NCBI RefSeq assembly: GCF_022842375.1
Contig: NZ_JALHPR010000002.1
Coordinates: 248,001-312,000 of the forward strand
DNA length: 64,000 bases
Origin: Elioraea sp.
GTDB taxonomy: Bacteria > Pseudomonadota > Alphaproteobacteria > Acetobacterales > Acetobacteraceae
Reading direction: 5' to 3'
In this document: positions 47,832 to 56,320 of the stretch, piece after piece
Numbering within the stretch: the stretch's first letter is position 1
How the letters are laid out: every line of letters begins with the position of its first letter
Program-made: the position numbers and the translations under genes
Notes under the pieces: model-generated
Databases searched by the model: none
The model's input: the letters and a program-made list of their open reading frames with translations, nothing else
Told to the model about the DNA's origin: nothing

Positions 47832-49352
47832 TCAGCCGGGCGAGCGACCGGCGGGCGGTGTCGCGGGCAGCGGCACCCAGCGCAGGCCCTGCTGGCCCTC
47901 GATGAGCATCAGCACGTTGCGGCGGCCAGCCTGGCGGGCGCGGTCGATCCGCTCCTGCAATTCTGCCGGTGTCGCGACGGCCTCCTGCTGAACCTCGACC
48001 ACCACGTCGCCGGCACGGATGCCGCGCTCTGCCGCCGGGCTGTTCGGCAGGACCTCGACGACGACCACGCCCTTCGCCTCCGCGCTGAGGCTGAACCGCT
48101 CACGCAGCTCCGGCGTGATCGAGGACACGCGCACGCCGATGCCGGCGATCTCGACCGGCCTGCCGCCACGATCCTGCGGCCCAGGCGTGGCTGCCGCCTG
48201 CTGCGCCTCCTCGGGGAGTTCGCCCACCGTGGCAGTCAGCGTCTGCTCGCGGCCGGAGCGCCAGACGATCACGGGCACCTGCTTGCCGATCGCCGTCTCG
48301 GCGACGACGCGCGGCAGGGTCCGCATCTCGCGGATATCCGTGCCATCGAACTTCAGCACGATGTCGCCGTTCTGCAGGCGCGCACGGTCAGCCGGGCCGC
48401 CCTCGTTCACGCCGGCGACAAGCGCACCGCGCGCACCGCCCGCGAGCCCGACGCTCTCGGCGATCTCATCCGTCACCTGCTGGATGCGCACGCCGAGCCA
48501 GCCACGGCGGGTACGGCCGAACTCGCGCAGCTGCGCGATCACGTTGGTGGCGATGTTCGACGGGATCGAGAAGCCGATGCCGATCGACCCGCCGGTGGGC
48601 GAGAAGATCGCCGTGTTGATGCCGACGACATCGCCCGCCATGTTGAACAGCGGCCCGCCCGAGTTGCCGCGGTTGATCGAGGCATCGGTCTGGATGAAGT
48701 CGTCATACGGGCCGATGCGGATGTCGCGGCCGCGGGCCGAGACGATGCCCGCCGTGACGGTGCCGCCGAGCCCGAACGGGTTTCCGATCGCCACAACCCA
48801 GTCGCCGATCCTGGCCGTGTCGCTGTTGCCGAAGCGAACGGTGGGAAGACGCTTGTCGGTCTTGACGCGGAGGAGGGCGAGGTCGGTGCGCGGGTCGCGC
48901 CCGACGATCTCGGCCCTGAGCGAGGTGTTGTCGGTGAGGATGACACTCACCTCGTCGGCGCCGTCGATCACGTGGTTGTTCGTGACGACGTAGCCCTCTC
49001 CGTTGCCGTATTCGATGATGAAGCCTGAGCCGAGGCTCTGCGCACGGCGGGGGCGCTGCGGCTGGCCCTGCGGCCCCTGGCCCTGGCGCTGCTGGCGGTC
49101 GAAGAATTCGCGGAAGAACTCCTCGAACGGCGAGCCTGGGGGCAGCTGAGGCGCTTCGGGACCCTGGCGTTCGCCGCGCGCCTGCACGGTCTGGGTGGTC
49201 GAGATGTTCACGACCGAGGGCAACAGCCGCTCGGCGAGGTCGGCGAAGCTTTCCGGCGCGCTCCTTGGCTGCGCGGCGGTGGGAAGGGCAAGCGGCGCTG
49301 CGAGGAGGCCGATCGCGAGCACGGCGGCAGCGGGGCGGAACGGAAAGCGCAT
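47832..49352 (-). CDS. degP: Do-family periplasmic serine protease DegP/HtrA
   Basis: 506-aa periplasmic protease/chaperone. Signal peptide (MRFPFRPAAAVLAIGLLAAPLALPTAAQ), Q-linker-like Gln/Arg/Pro-rich insert (about 86-105), trypsin-like domain with His127 (TNNHVIDG), Asp157 (RTDLALLRV) and Ser231 (GNSGGPLF), and two PDZ domains (about 290-380 and 405-495). ATG at 49352 has AGGA five bases upstream; ATG at 49358 is the alternative. Forms a same-strand block with DUF2065, hflC and hflK, a common alphaproteobacterial membrane-protein quality-control group. Confidence 0.94.
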   Translation of the reverse strand: MRFPFRPAAAVLAIGLLAAPLALPTAAQPRSAPESFADLAERLLPSVVNISTTQTVQARGERQGPEAPQLPPGSPFEEFFREFFDRQQRQGQGPQGQPQRPRRAQSLGSGFIIEYGNGEGYVVTNNHVIDGADEVSVILTDNTSLRAEIVGRDPRTDLALLRVKTDKRLPTVRFGNSDTARIGDWVVAIGNPFGLGGTVTAGIVSARGRDIRIGPYDDFIQTDASINRGNSGGPLFNMAGDVVGINTAIFSPTGGSIGIGFSIPSNIATNVIAQLREFGRTRRGWLGVRIQQVTDEIAESVGLAGGARGALVAGVNEGGPADRARLQNGDIVLKFDGTDIREMRTLPRVVAETAIGKQVPVIVWRSGREQTLTATVGELPEEAQQAAATPGPQDRGGRPVEIAGIGVRVSSITPELRERFSLSAEAKGVVVVEVLPNSPAAERGIRAGDVVVEVQQEAVATPAELQERIDRARQAGRRNVLMLIEGQQGLRWVPLPATPPAGRSPG

Positions 49353-49509
49353 GAGCATCCTGCCTGGTTCGAGGCTGAGTGGCGGGCGTGGCTGCCGCGA
49401 TCCGGCGCGGCTGACGGCCCTGTCCATACACGTCTGAGTATGGGGCCGAACATGGCGGACCGGAAGGACCGGGCGTGCCGTCTCCCGGGTTTCTGATCCG
49501 GGGCCACGC

Positions 49510-49707
49510 TCAGCCAAGCGTTGCGGCGATGATGACGAGCACCACGCCGAGCGAGGCGGCCCCCAGCCCGATGCGCCGGAACGTCGCCTCGGGCGCGGCA
49601 AGGAGGGCGGCGAAGACACGGCGCACCGCGCCGGGGAAGGCAAAATAGACGAGGCCCTCGACTGCGATGAGCAGACCGAGGGCCCCGAGGAAGGCTCCAA
49701 CACTCAC
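49510..49707 (-). CDS. DUF2065 small membrane protein
   Basis: 65 aa, two hydrophobic segments (GALGLLIAVEGLVYFAFPGAVR and RIGLGAASLGVVLVIIAATLG) with the RRIGL-type turn typical of DUF2065 (YjeT). It starts with GTG 33 bases after hflC. The E. coli relative also sits beside hflKC, which supports the call. Function unknown; association with the HflKC complex is inferred from location only. Confidence 0.8.
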   Translation of the reverse strand: MSVGAFLGALGLLIAVEGLVYFAFPGAVRRVFAALLAAPEATFRRIGLGAASLGVVLVIIAATLG

Positions 49708-49740
49708 CGTGCGCCGAAGCAGCGCCGGTTCAGCAACGTG

Positions 49741-50640
49741 TCAGCGCGTGCCCGCCGCACGAACATCCTGCGGGATGTCCTTGAAGAAGCGGAAGAACTC
49801 GCTGTCTGGGGTCAGCACGAGGCGGTTGCCCTCGCTGCCTTCGCCGAACGCCTCGCGATAGGCCTGCATGCTCCGCCAGAACGCGAAGAACTGCGTGTCG
49901 CGCTGGAACGCCTCCGCGAGGATGCGGATGCTCTCCTGCTCGCCCTGGCCGCGCAGGATGTCGGCCTGTGCCTGCGCCTCGGCGAGAATGACGGTCCGCT
50001 CGCGATCGGCACCTGCGCGGACGCGGGCGGCCACTTCCGCACCTTCGGCGCGGGCCTCGCGGGCAACACGCTCACGCTCAGACTGCATCCGGCTCAGAAT
50101 GGCCTGCGTGTTCTCCTCCGGAAGGTCGGCACGGCGGATGCGCACATCCTCCACGATGATGCCGAAGCGACGCGCCTCCGTGTTCACCTGGGTTCGGATG
50201 TCGTTCATGATCCGCACGCGGTCGGACGAAAGAACGCCCAGCAGCGGCTCGTTACCGAGAACGCGGCGGAGAGCAGAGGTGACGATCGAGGAGAGACGCG
50301 CGCGGATCGCGTTCTCGCCGAAGCCGACCGTCTGGAAGTACTGCAGCGGGTCGACGATGCGGAAGCGCGTGAAGGCATCGACGATCAGCCGGCGCTGGTC
50401 GCCGAGGATGACTTCCTCGCCCGGCATCTCGTAGTCGAGCAGGCGACGGTCGAACTCGATCGTCGTCTGCACGAAGGGCAGCTTCGCGTTCAGGCCCGGC
50501 TCGGTGATCACGCGGACGGGCTTGCCGAACTGCAGCACGAGCACCTGGCGCGTCTGCTGGACGGTGAACAGGGTCGAGAAGGCGAGCACGGCGACGGCCG
50601 CGAGGCCGACGATGCTGCCGATAAGCACTTTCTGGTTCAT
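49741..50640 (-). CDS. hflC: HflC, FtsH-modulating SPFH protein
   Basis: 299-aa SPFH/band-7 protein anchored by an N-terminal membrane helix (about residues 4-24) with the rest in the periplasm. Segments VQQTRQVLVLQFGKPVRVITEPGL, FIQTTIEFDRRLLDYEMPGEEVI-like region and the long RVAREARAEGAEVAARVRAGADRERTVILAEA helix are typical. With HflK it forms a cage around the FtsH protease. ATG overlaps the hflK stop by four bases. Confidence 0.95.
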   Translation of the reverse strand: MNQKVLIGSIVGLAAVAVLAFSTLFTVQQTRQVLVLQFGKPVRVITEPGLNAKLPFVQTTIEFDRRLLDYEMPGEEVILGDQRRLIVDAFTRFRIVDPLQYFQTVGFGENAIRARLSSIVTSALRRVLGNEPLLGVLSSDRVRIMNDIRTQVNTEARRFGIIVEDVRIRRADLPEENTQAILSRMQSERERVAREARAEGAEVAARVRAGADRERTVILAEAQAQADILRGQGEQESIRILAEAFQRDTQFFAFWRSMQAYREAFGEGSEGNRLVLTPDSEFFRFFKDIPQDVRAAGTR

Positions 50641-51818
50641 CGCACTGCTCCGGACGCACGCGCCGCGGGGGCTGGCCTGTCACCGGGGACGACCGTTGCC
50701 GCCGGTGCCGCCTGACGGGGGCTTCGGTTCATTTCGTTGAGCGGCAGGAACGGAACGACGTTCTGCACCTTGTCATCCACCACGATGGTCGAGCTCTGGC
50801 GGATGATCTCCTCCATCGTCTCGAGGTAGAGGCGCAGGCGGGTCACGTCGCGTGCCTGATTGTAGGCGGTGTAGACCGACACGAAGCGCTGCGCCTCACC
50901 GTTGGCGCGTGCGATGCGCGCCTCGCGCTCACCCTGCGCTTCCTGCACCAGCCGCTCGGCCTCGCCTCGCGCCCGGGGGATGATGTCGTTGCGGAACGCT
51001 TCCGCTTCGTTGCGGAGGCGCTCGCGGTCGGCGTTGGCGCGCTGCACGTCGCGGAACGCGTCGATGACCGCCGCCGGCGGGTCGACCTTCTGCAGCTGCA
51101 CCTGGCTGATCTCGACGCCGGCACGGTACTGGTCGAGGATCGCCTGCGTGCCTTCGCGCACCGCCTGCTCGATCTGCGCGCGTGCCTCGGTCAGCGCCGG
51201 CTGGATCGGCGTGCGGCCGATCGCCTCACGCATGACGCTTTCCGCCGCCGACTTCACGGTCTGCTCGGCGTTGCGGATGTTGAAGAGGAACTCCGAGGCG
51301 TCGCGGATGCGCCACAGCACCGAGAAATCGATGTCGATGATGTTCTCGTCGCCGGTCAGCATCAGGCTTTCCTCGATCACGTCGCGCGAGGGCGCGACGC
51401 GGCTCGGATTGCCATCGGCGGCGCTGCGGAAGCCGACCTCGGTGCGGTTGATGCGCGTGACCTGCGGGCGCAGTACGCTCTCGATCGGCGCCGGCAGGGC
51501 GTAGTTCAGGCCGGGAGCCGTGAGGCGGTCGAACGCGCCGAAGCGGAGCACGACGCCCTGCTCGTCAGGCTGGACGCGGTAGAAGCCAGAAAGCAGCCAG
51601 AGCGCGATGAGGACGAGCGCGATTGCCGCGATCCCCTTCCCGCCGCCGACGCCGCGCGGCAGGAAGCGCCTGATGAAGTCCTGCACCTTGCGCAGCAGCT
51701 CATCGACATTCGGAGCCTGCGGAAGCTGCGGGCCACCGCCGCCGCCACCCCAGGGCCCGCCCTGTCGTCCGCCGCCACCCCAGGGGCTTCCGCCCCCGCT
51801 GTTATTGGTCCAGGGCAT
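50637..51818 (-). CDS. hflK: HflK, FtsH-modulating SPFH protein
   Basis: 393 aa. A Gly/Trp-rich cytoplasmic N-terminus (MPWTNNSGGGSPWGGGG), one membrane helix (about 63-81), then the SPFH domain (FYRVQPDEQGVVLRFGAFDRLTAPGLNYALP) and a long helix ending LYLETMEEII. Partner of HflC, coded by the next gene. ATG at 51818 begins the Gly-rich start; longer frames upstream are antisense to apbC. Promoter expected in the 156-base divergent gap to apbC; no clear box was seen there. Confidence 0.95.
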   Translation of the reverse strand: MPWTNNSGGGSPWGGGGRQGGPWGGGGGGPQLPQAPNVDELLRKVQDFIRRFLPRGVGGGKGIAAIALVLIALWLLSGFYRVQPDEQGVVLRFGAFDRLTAPGLNYALPAPIESVLRPQVTRINRTEVGFRSAADGNPSRVAPSRDVIEESLMLTGDENIIDIDFSVLWRIRDASEFLFNIRNAEQTVKSAAESVMREAIGRTPIQPALTEARAQIEQAVREGTQAILDQYRAGVEISQVQLQKVDPPAAVIDAFRDVQRANADRERLRNEAEAFRNDIIPRARGEAERLVQEAQGEREARIARANGEAQRFVSVYTAYNQARDVTRLRLYLETMEEIIRQSSTIVVDDKVQNVVPFLPLNEMNRSPRQAAPAATVVPGDRPAPAARASGAVR

Positions 51819-51974
51819 GTGTTGTGATCCCGGCCTTCTCGCTGTTGGAAGCCTGTTCCCCGCGCCCCATATCGGAACCGCGGCAGCGCGGCCCCATGGT
51901 TGCGCCAAAACGCCGGCGGGCAAGAGACCCGTCGGCGCAGCGGATATCGTCCAGACTGGAGGGGTTTTCAAGAG

Positions 51975-53117
51975 ATGAACGCAGTGACACCCGAAACCGT
52001 GCTCGCGGCACTCGCCCGGTTGCGCGATCCGGAAAGGGGTGCCGACATCGTATCGCTCGGCATGGTGCAGGGGCTGCAAGTGAGGGATGGCCTCGTTTCC
52101 CTGGCCCTGGACGTGGCCCGTGAGCGTGCCGCAAGCCTCGAGCCGCTCCGCCGCGCGGCTGAGGCTGCCGTCACCGCGCTGCCAGGCGTGCTGAGCGCCA
52201 CCGTCGTGCTGACCGCCCATCGTGGCGACGCGCCAGCCGCGAATCCTGCCTCCGCCCCAACCCAGGGCGCCCAGGCAGCCGCCGCGAAGGCCGGCAAGGG
52301 CAAGGGGCCGCAGCTGCTCGACAATTGCCGCGCGATCGTGGCCGTCGCCTCCGGCAAGGGCGGGGTCGGCAAGAGCACCACGGCGGCCAACCTCGCCATC
52401 GCACTCGCCCAGTCAGGGCTTCGCGTCGGGCTGCTGGACGCCGACATCTACGGCCCCTCGGTGCCCCGCATGCTCGGCATCCGCGGCCGGCCGCACGCCG
52501 CAGGGCAGATGATCGCGCCCATGGAGAAATGGGGGCTCAAGATCATGTCCATCGGCTTCCTCGTCGAGGAGGAGACGCCGATGATCTGGCGCGGCCCGAT
52601 GGTGATGGGTGCGCTCGAGCAGATGATGGGCCAGGTGCTGTGGGGCCCGCTCGACATCATGGTGGTCGACATGCCGCCAGGCACGGGCGATGCGCAGCTG
52701 ACGATGGCGCAGCGCGTGCCGCTGACCGGCGCGGTGATCGTCTCGACGCCGCAGGACGTGGCGCTGATCGATGCTCGCCGCGGCATGGCGATGTTCGCCC
52801 GCACCAACGTTCCCGTTCTCGGGCTGATCGAGAACATGAGCTATTTCTGCTGCCCGAACTGCGGGCACAGGAGCGAGATCTTCGGCCATGGCGGCGCTCG
52901 CCGCGAGGCGGAACGGCTAGGCGCCGAGTTCCTGGGCGAGATCCCGCTGAAGCTCGACATCCGCACCACGTCGGACGAGGGCGCGCCGATCACCGCGACC
53001 ATGCCCGATGGCGAGGAGGCGGCGATCTATCGCGCCATCGCCGCCCGCGTCTGGGCCAAGTGCGAGTCGGTGCTGGCGCGCCAGCAGGCCGCAGCACCGC
53101 GCATCGTCGTCGAGTAG
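51975..53117 (+). CDS. apbC: iron-sulfur cluster carrier protein (Mrp/ApbC)
   Basis: 380-aa P-loop ATPase that carries 4Fe-4S clusters to apoproteins. N-terminal DUF59/MIP18 domain (VLAALARLRDPERGADIVSLGMVQGL), Ala/Gly-rich linker, then VASGKGGVGKSTTAANLAIALA, DADIYGPSVPRML, VDMPPGTGDAQLT and the cluster-binding CxxC in YFCCPNCGH. Length normal. ATG at 51975 follows AAGAG. Divergent from hflK. Confidence 0.95.
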   Translation: MNAVTPETVLAALARLRDPERGADIVSLGMVQGLQVRDGLVSLALDVARERAASLEPLRRAAEAAVTALPGVLSATVVLTAHRGDAPAANPASAPTQGAQAAAAKAGKGKGPQLLDNCRAIVAVASGKGGVGKSTTAANLAIALAQSGLRVGLLDADIYGPSVPRMLGIRGRPHAAGQMIAPMEKWGLKIMSIGFLVEEETPMIWRGPMVMGALEQMMGQVLWGPLDIMVVDMPPGTGDAQLTMAQRVPLTGAVIVSTPQDVALIDARRGMAMFARTNVPVLGLIENMSYFCCPNCGHRSEIFGHGGARREAERLGAEFLGEIPLKLDIRTTSDEGAPITATMPDGEEAAIYRAIAARVWAKCESVLARQQAAAPRIVVE

Positions 53118-53138
53118 GCGCTCAACCCCCAGTTTCCG

Positions 53139-53267
53139 TCAGGTGCGGGGCTGGGCGAGCGCCTGAGCGAGGCCGATTGCGAGTGCTGGCATGGCGTAGG
53201 CGGCCGCGACGCTGGCAACGAGGCTTGCCTGCGCCATCAGCATGGCGGTGGGGAATAGGGTGTACAT
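53139..53267 (-). CDS. possible small hydrophobic protein (42 aa)
   Basis: Frame MYTLFPTAMLMAQASLVASVAAAYAMPALAIG... ending AQPRT, downstream of rbsK on the same strand. One long Ala/Leu/Met-rich hydrophobic stretch could be a membrane helix. GGAG lies about 12 bases before the ATG. It occupies most of the 174-base gap between apbC and rbsK. No family known; could be chance. Confidence 0.35.
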   Translation of the reverse strand: MYTLFPTAMLMAQASLVASVAAAYAMPALAIGLAQALAQPRT

Positions 53268-53291
53268 GCGCGTCAGTCTCCGCCGGCGCGG

Positions 53292-54203
53292 TTAACGCGC
53301 CGCCAAGGGGGCGGCGCCGTCGGCGAGGAGCGCGTCGGTCTCCGCCCGGGAGGGGATGCTGCCCTGCGAACCCGCCCGCGTACAGGCCAGCGCCGCGGCT
53401 GCCGCCCCGCGCCGCATCGCCTCCGCGAGGCCAGCGCCGGCATCGAGTGCCGCGGCCAGCACGCCAGCGAAGGTATCGCCTGCCGCCGTCGTGTCGATGG
53501 CCGTGACGGCGAAGGCAGGTTGGCGGATCGACCCCGATTCCGTCGCCGCCTCCGCCCCCTCCTCGCCGCGGGTGACGATGACGTCGGGCCCTCCGAGGCG
53601 TGCGCGAAGCGAGGCCGGGTCGGCGCCCGAGCCCAGCATGGCGGCGAGAGCTGCCGACTCGCTTTCGTTCAGCAGCAGGAGATCGAGCGCCGCAAGCGCA
53701 TCCGCAGGCAGAGGCGCTGGCGGGGCGAGGCTGAGTATGATGCGTGCCCCGCTGGCCCTGGCGCGGGCGATCAGCGAAGCGGTTTGCCCGGCATCGACCT
53801 CCATCTGCAGCACGAGCGTGGTGCCGGGGCCGAGATCGGCCTCGGTGAGCTGGCTGGCACGGGCAGCGAGGTTGGCGCCGGGCGCCACCGCGATCTGGTT
53901 TCCCCCCTCGGGATCGACCGAGATGGTGGCAACGCCGGTCGGCTGCTCGACCGCCGCCAACCGCGTGAGATCCGCCCCCGCCGCACGCAGGAGCGCGGTG
54001 GCAGGCTCGGCGAAGGCATCGTGGCCGACGGCGCCGGCGAAGGCGACCCTGGCCCCAGCGCGCGCGGCGGCGACCGCCTGGTTTGCGCCCTTGCCGCCAG
54101 GCTCGCTGCGGAAACCTGTTCCGAGCACGGTCTCCCCCGGCGCCGGCAAGGCAGGCACCGAGACGATCAGGTCGAGATTGATCGAGCCAAAGACGACGAT
54201 CAC
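53292..54203 (-). CDS. rbsK: ribokinase (PfkB family)
   Basis: 303-aa sugar kinase, ATP-dependent phosphorylation of ribose or a similar sugar. Begins VIVVFGSINLDLIVSVPALPAPGETV; PGGKGANQAVAAARAG is the substrate motif; DTTAAGDTFAGVLAAAL the catalytic Asp/anion-hole motif (usually TTGAGDTF, here one Ala replaces Gly). GTG at 54203 is chosen, with AGGGATAGGG upstream; starting further upstream would overlap thyX. No ribose transporter nearby. Confidence 0.88.
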   Translation of the reverse strand: MIVVFGSINLDLIVSVPALPAPGETVLGTGFRSEPGGKGANQAVAAARAGARVAFAGAVGHDAFAEPATALLRAAGADLTRLAAVEQPTGVATISVDPEGGNQIAVAPGANLAARASQLTEADLGPGTTLVLQMEVDAGQTASLIARARASGARIILSLAPPAPLPADALAALDLLLLNESESAALAAMLGSGADPASLRARLGGPDVIVTRGEEGAEAATESGSIRQPAFAVTAIDTTAAGDTFAGVLAAALDAGAGLAEAMRRGAAAAALACTRAGSQGSIPSRAETDALLADGAAPLAAR

Positions 54204-54207
54204 CGCC

Positions 54208-55146
54208 CTATCCCTCGCGGCCGAGGCTGGCCATGAACTCACGCCACTCGCGCTTGCTCATCCCGGCACTCTCGGCCGTCATCGCCTCGCCGGCGAGCAT
54301 GCGTTTGAGTGCGCCGACCATCTGCGCCGAGAGGGTGACGGCGCCGAGGCGATAGTCGAGGAAGGCCTGCGCCGTGATCGGCACCCAGGCCTTGACGATG
54401 CCGAGCATCGCCTCGGCATAGGCGCGGATCTCGTATTGCGCATGCGCATCGGCGCGCAGCGACAGGAAGTGCAGGAGGTTGTGGAGGTCCGTCTTCCAGT
54501 ACCACTGTGTGTAGGTATTGAGCGTGAGGTTCATCCGGGCAAGCTCGCGGGCGAGCCCCTGGCGCGAGTCGTCTTCGGGCTCGCCGTCCGCCCCCTCGTT
54601 GAGCATCCAGGCATAGTGGTCGTAGCAGCGGGCGGCATCCTCGCGCAGCAGCCGCAGCACCTCCTCCGCCTCGGCGCCGTCGAGGACCTCGCCGCGGCCC
54701 TGGCGGTTCACGGCACTCTGCGCGGCGAGCGCATGGCGGGCGGGGATGTAGAACTCGCGGTCGAGCACGGAATAGCGGGCGGAATACTCGTTCACGTTCG
54801 CGGTGCGATGGCGGATCCACTGCCGCGCGATGAAGATCGGCAGCTTCACGTGGAACTTGATCTCGGCCATCTCGAACGGCGTCGAGTGCCGGTGGCGCAT
54901 CAGGTAGCGGATCAGCCCGGCATCGTCCTGCACGCGCTTGGTGCCGCGCCCGTAGGAAACGCGGGCCGACTGCACCACCGCGGCATCGTCGCCCATGTAG
55001 TCGACCACGCGGACGAAACCGTGATCGAGCACCGGCATGGGCGAGTAGAGCAGCGCCTCCAGCGCCGGAACGGTGGGGCGGAGCGTGGGGGCGGCCGTGG
55101 CGCGCGCCTCGGCGATCTCGGCCCCTTGGGCGTCGGTGAGGTCCAT
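54208..55146 (-). CDS. thyX: FAD-dependent thymidylate synthase
   Basis: 312-aa flavin-dependent enzyme making dTMP from dUMP with methylene-THF and NADPH. The ThyX signature [15 protein letters not shown] (RHR-x7-S) lies near residue 117; [28 protein letters not shown] precedes it. The ThyX form replaces ThyA in many alphaproteobacteria. Leftward, five bases before rbsK; divergent from the tmRNA gene. Confidence 0.95.
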   Translation of the reverse strand: MDLTDAQGAEIAEARATAAPTLRPTVPALEALLYSPMPVLDHGFVRVVDYMGDDAAVVQSARVSYGRGTKRVQDDAGLIRYLMRHRHSTPFEMAEIKFHVKLPIFIARQWIRHRTANVNEYSARYSVLDREFYIPARHALAAQSAVNRQGRGEVLDGAEAEEVLRLLREDAARCYDHYAWMLNEGADGEPEDDSRQGLARELARMNLTLNTYTQWYWKTDLHNLLHFLSLRADAHAQYEIRAYAEAMLGIVKAWVPITAQAFLDYRLGAVTLSAQMVGALKRMLAGEAMTAESAGMSKREWREFMASLGREG

Positions 55147-55211
55147 CGCGTCTGCGTTCCCTGCATGCCAGAGGATTTATCAGAGGCTGGCGCTGGCCCG
55201 AGTCGTGGGGC

Positions 55212-55240
55212 TTTCGCGCGGGCCCTGGGTTTCCTATATA
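55212..55240 (+). promoter_or_regulatory. ssrA: likely promoter of the tmRNA gene
   Basis: TATATA at 55235-55240 is the clearest -10 box in the region, very AT-rich for this DNA; a weak -35 (TTTCGC, 55212-55217) is 17 bases upstream. The expected start at about 55246-55247 coincides with the acceptor piece 5' end. Confidence 0.45.
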
Positions 55241-55244
55241 CAGA

Positions 55245-55512
55245 GGTGCCGGGGCAACCCGGCTATGGCGATAAACGGTGTTTGGAATAAGCGTTGCGGA
55301 CCCGGGGGCAGTGCCCGGCGCCTCCACCATATCCCTCCGCTTGGCTGTTGGCGGGTGTCATGGGGGCGAAACAGGCTCGACGCGCGTGGTAAAGACTCAC
55401 CTTTTGCCCGGCATGGTTCCGCCGTTATCGGGCCGATCCTTAGGTGCCAATGACAACAGCCATGTGGCGCTCGCTGCCTGATAACAGGTAAGCGCGGTTC
55501 GGGGGGCACCGG
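55245..55512 (+). ncRNA. ssrA: two-piece (circularly permuted) tmRNA
   Basis: Rescues stalled ribosomes by tagging nascent proteins. Gene order is permuted as in alphaproteobacteria. Acceptor piece about 55245-55329: pseudoknot region, T arm CCGGG/CCCGG, acceptor CGCCTCC and encoded CCA (55327-55329). Then a ~32-base spacer removed during maturation (55330-55361). Coding piece from 55362: GGGGGCG pairs with CGCCTCC to rebuild the acceptor stem. The tag frame GCC...TGA at 55446-55481 encodes ANDNSHVALAA. The 3' end GGCACC (55505-55510) pairs with GGTGCC (55245-55250), joining the two pieces. The degradation signal ends LAA, as ClpXP needs. sspB follows about 200 bases downstream. Confidence 0.95.
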
Positions 55513-55528
55513 GCAACAGAAGCCCCCC
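55501..55528 (+). terminator. hairpin at the 3' end of ssrA
   Basis: GGGGGGC (55501-55507) and GCCCCCC (55522-55528), 7-bp stem, 14-base loop. It overlaps the 3' arm that pairs with the acceptor piece, so it could form only in the primary transcript. Only a C/T-rich tail follows (ACTCTCTCCC), so it is a weak terminator or a processing signal. The next 193 bases up to sspB hold no gene that I can see. Confidence 0.5.
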
Positions 55529-55721
55529 ACTCTCTCCCGGCATCCCTTCGATCCCCGTCTTTCCGCCCCGCGCAATCTTTCCCACCCACGCCATGGTTCG
55601 ACCCCACCGGGCATTGCCCATGTGTGGGTTCCGCAACGCCATGGCAAACGAGCGTGACAGCCGCGTGTCACTCGACATAGCTTCACGCACGCGGCGGGGA
55701 TTGGAAGGGGCTGGGTGCTCG

Positions 55722-56237
55722 ATGGCGCAGGACGAACCGGGTCTGAAGGACAGTCTCCTCCCTTATGAGAGCTGGATCCAGGAGAGCCTGCGTGGCGTCC
55801 TCCGCTTCGCGCTCGACCGCGCTGCGGGCGAGGGCCTGCCCGGCGACCATCATTTCTACCTCACCTTCCGCACCGATGCGCCAGGCGTGGCAATGCCCGA
55901 CAGGCTGCGCGCCCAGTACCCCAACGAGATGACGATCGTGCTGCAGCACCAGTTCGACGACCTGCGCACGACCGACCACGGCTTTTCGGTGAAGCTCTAT
56001 TTCGGCGGCGTTCCGGCCGCACTGTCGATTCCCTGGTCTGCGCTCACCCAGTTCGCCGACCCCTCGGTCCGCTTCGGCCTCCGCTTCGACGCGGCCCCCG
56101 GGGGAGCGGGGCAGATTCCCGCGCTGACCGCAGAGCCTGAGCCTGCCAAAGCCGAGCCTGACGAGGCGCCGGCCGAGGACGCGCCGCAGGTCGTCAGCCT
56201 CGACGCGTTCCGCAAACGGCCGCCGAACAAGGGCTGA
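55722..56237 (+). CDS. sspB: ClpXP adaptor SspB
   Basis: 171-aa alphaproteobacterial SspB, which binds the tmRNA tag and hands tagged proteins to ClpXP. The N-terminal part (YESWIQESLRGVLRFALDRAAGEGLPGDHHFYLTFRT...GVAMPDRLRAQYPNEMTIVLQHQFDDL) is the substrate-binding fold; an acidic flexible linker (AEPEPAKAEPDEAPAEDAPQ) leads to the ClpX-binding tail VVSLDAFRKRPP. ATG at 55722 follows AAGGGG; an upstream in-frame ATG gives a non-conserved extension. Located next to ssrA. Confidence 0.93.
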   Translation: MAQDEPGLKDSLLPYESWIQESLRGVLRFALDRAAGEGLPGDHHFYLTFRTDAPGVAMPDRLRAQYPNEMTIVLQHQFDDLRTTDHGFSVKLYFGGVPAALSIPWSALTQFADPSVRFGLRFDAAPGGAGQIPALTAEPEPAKAEPDEAPAEDAPQVVSLDAFRKRPPNKG

Positions 56238-56320
56238 GAGGCCGCCTCCGACCTTCTGGCTCCTTCCCGCGCGCCGTGCCATAAGCCGCGCGACCTGACC
56301 CTGAGCGAGGGAGCCAGCGC

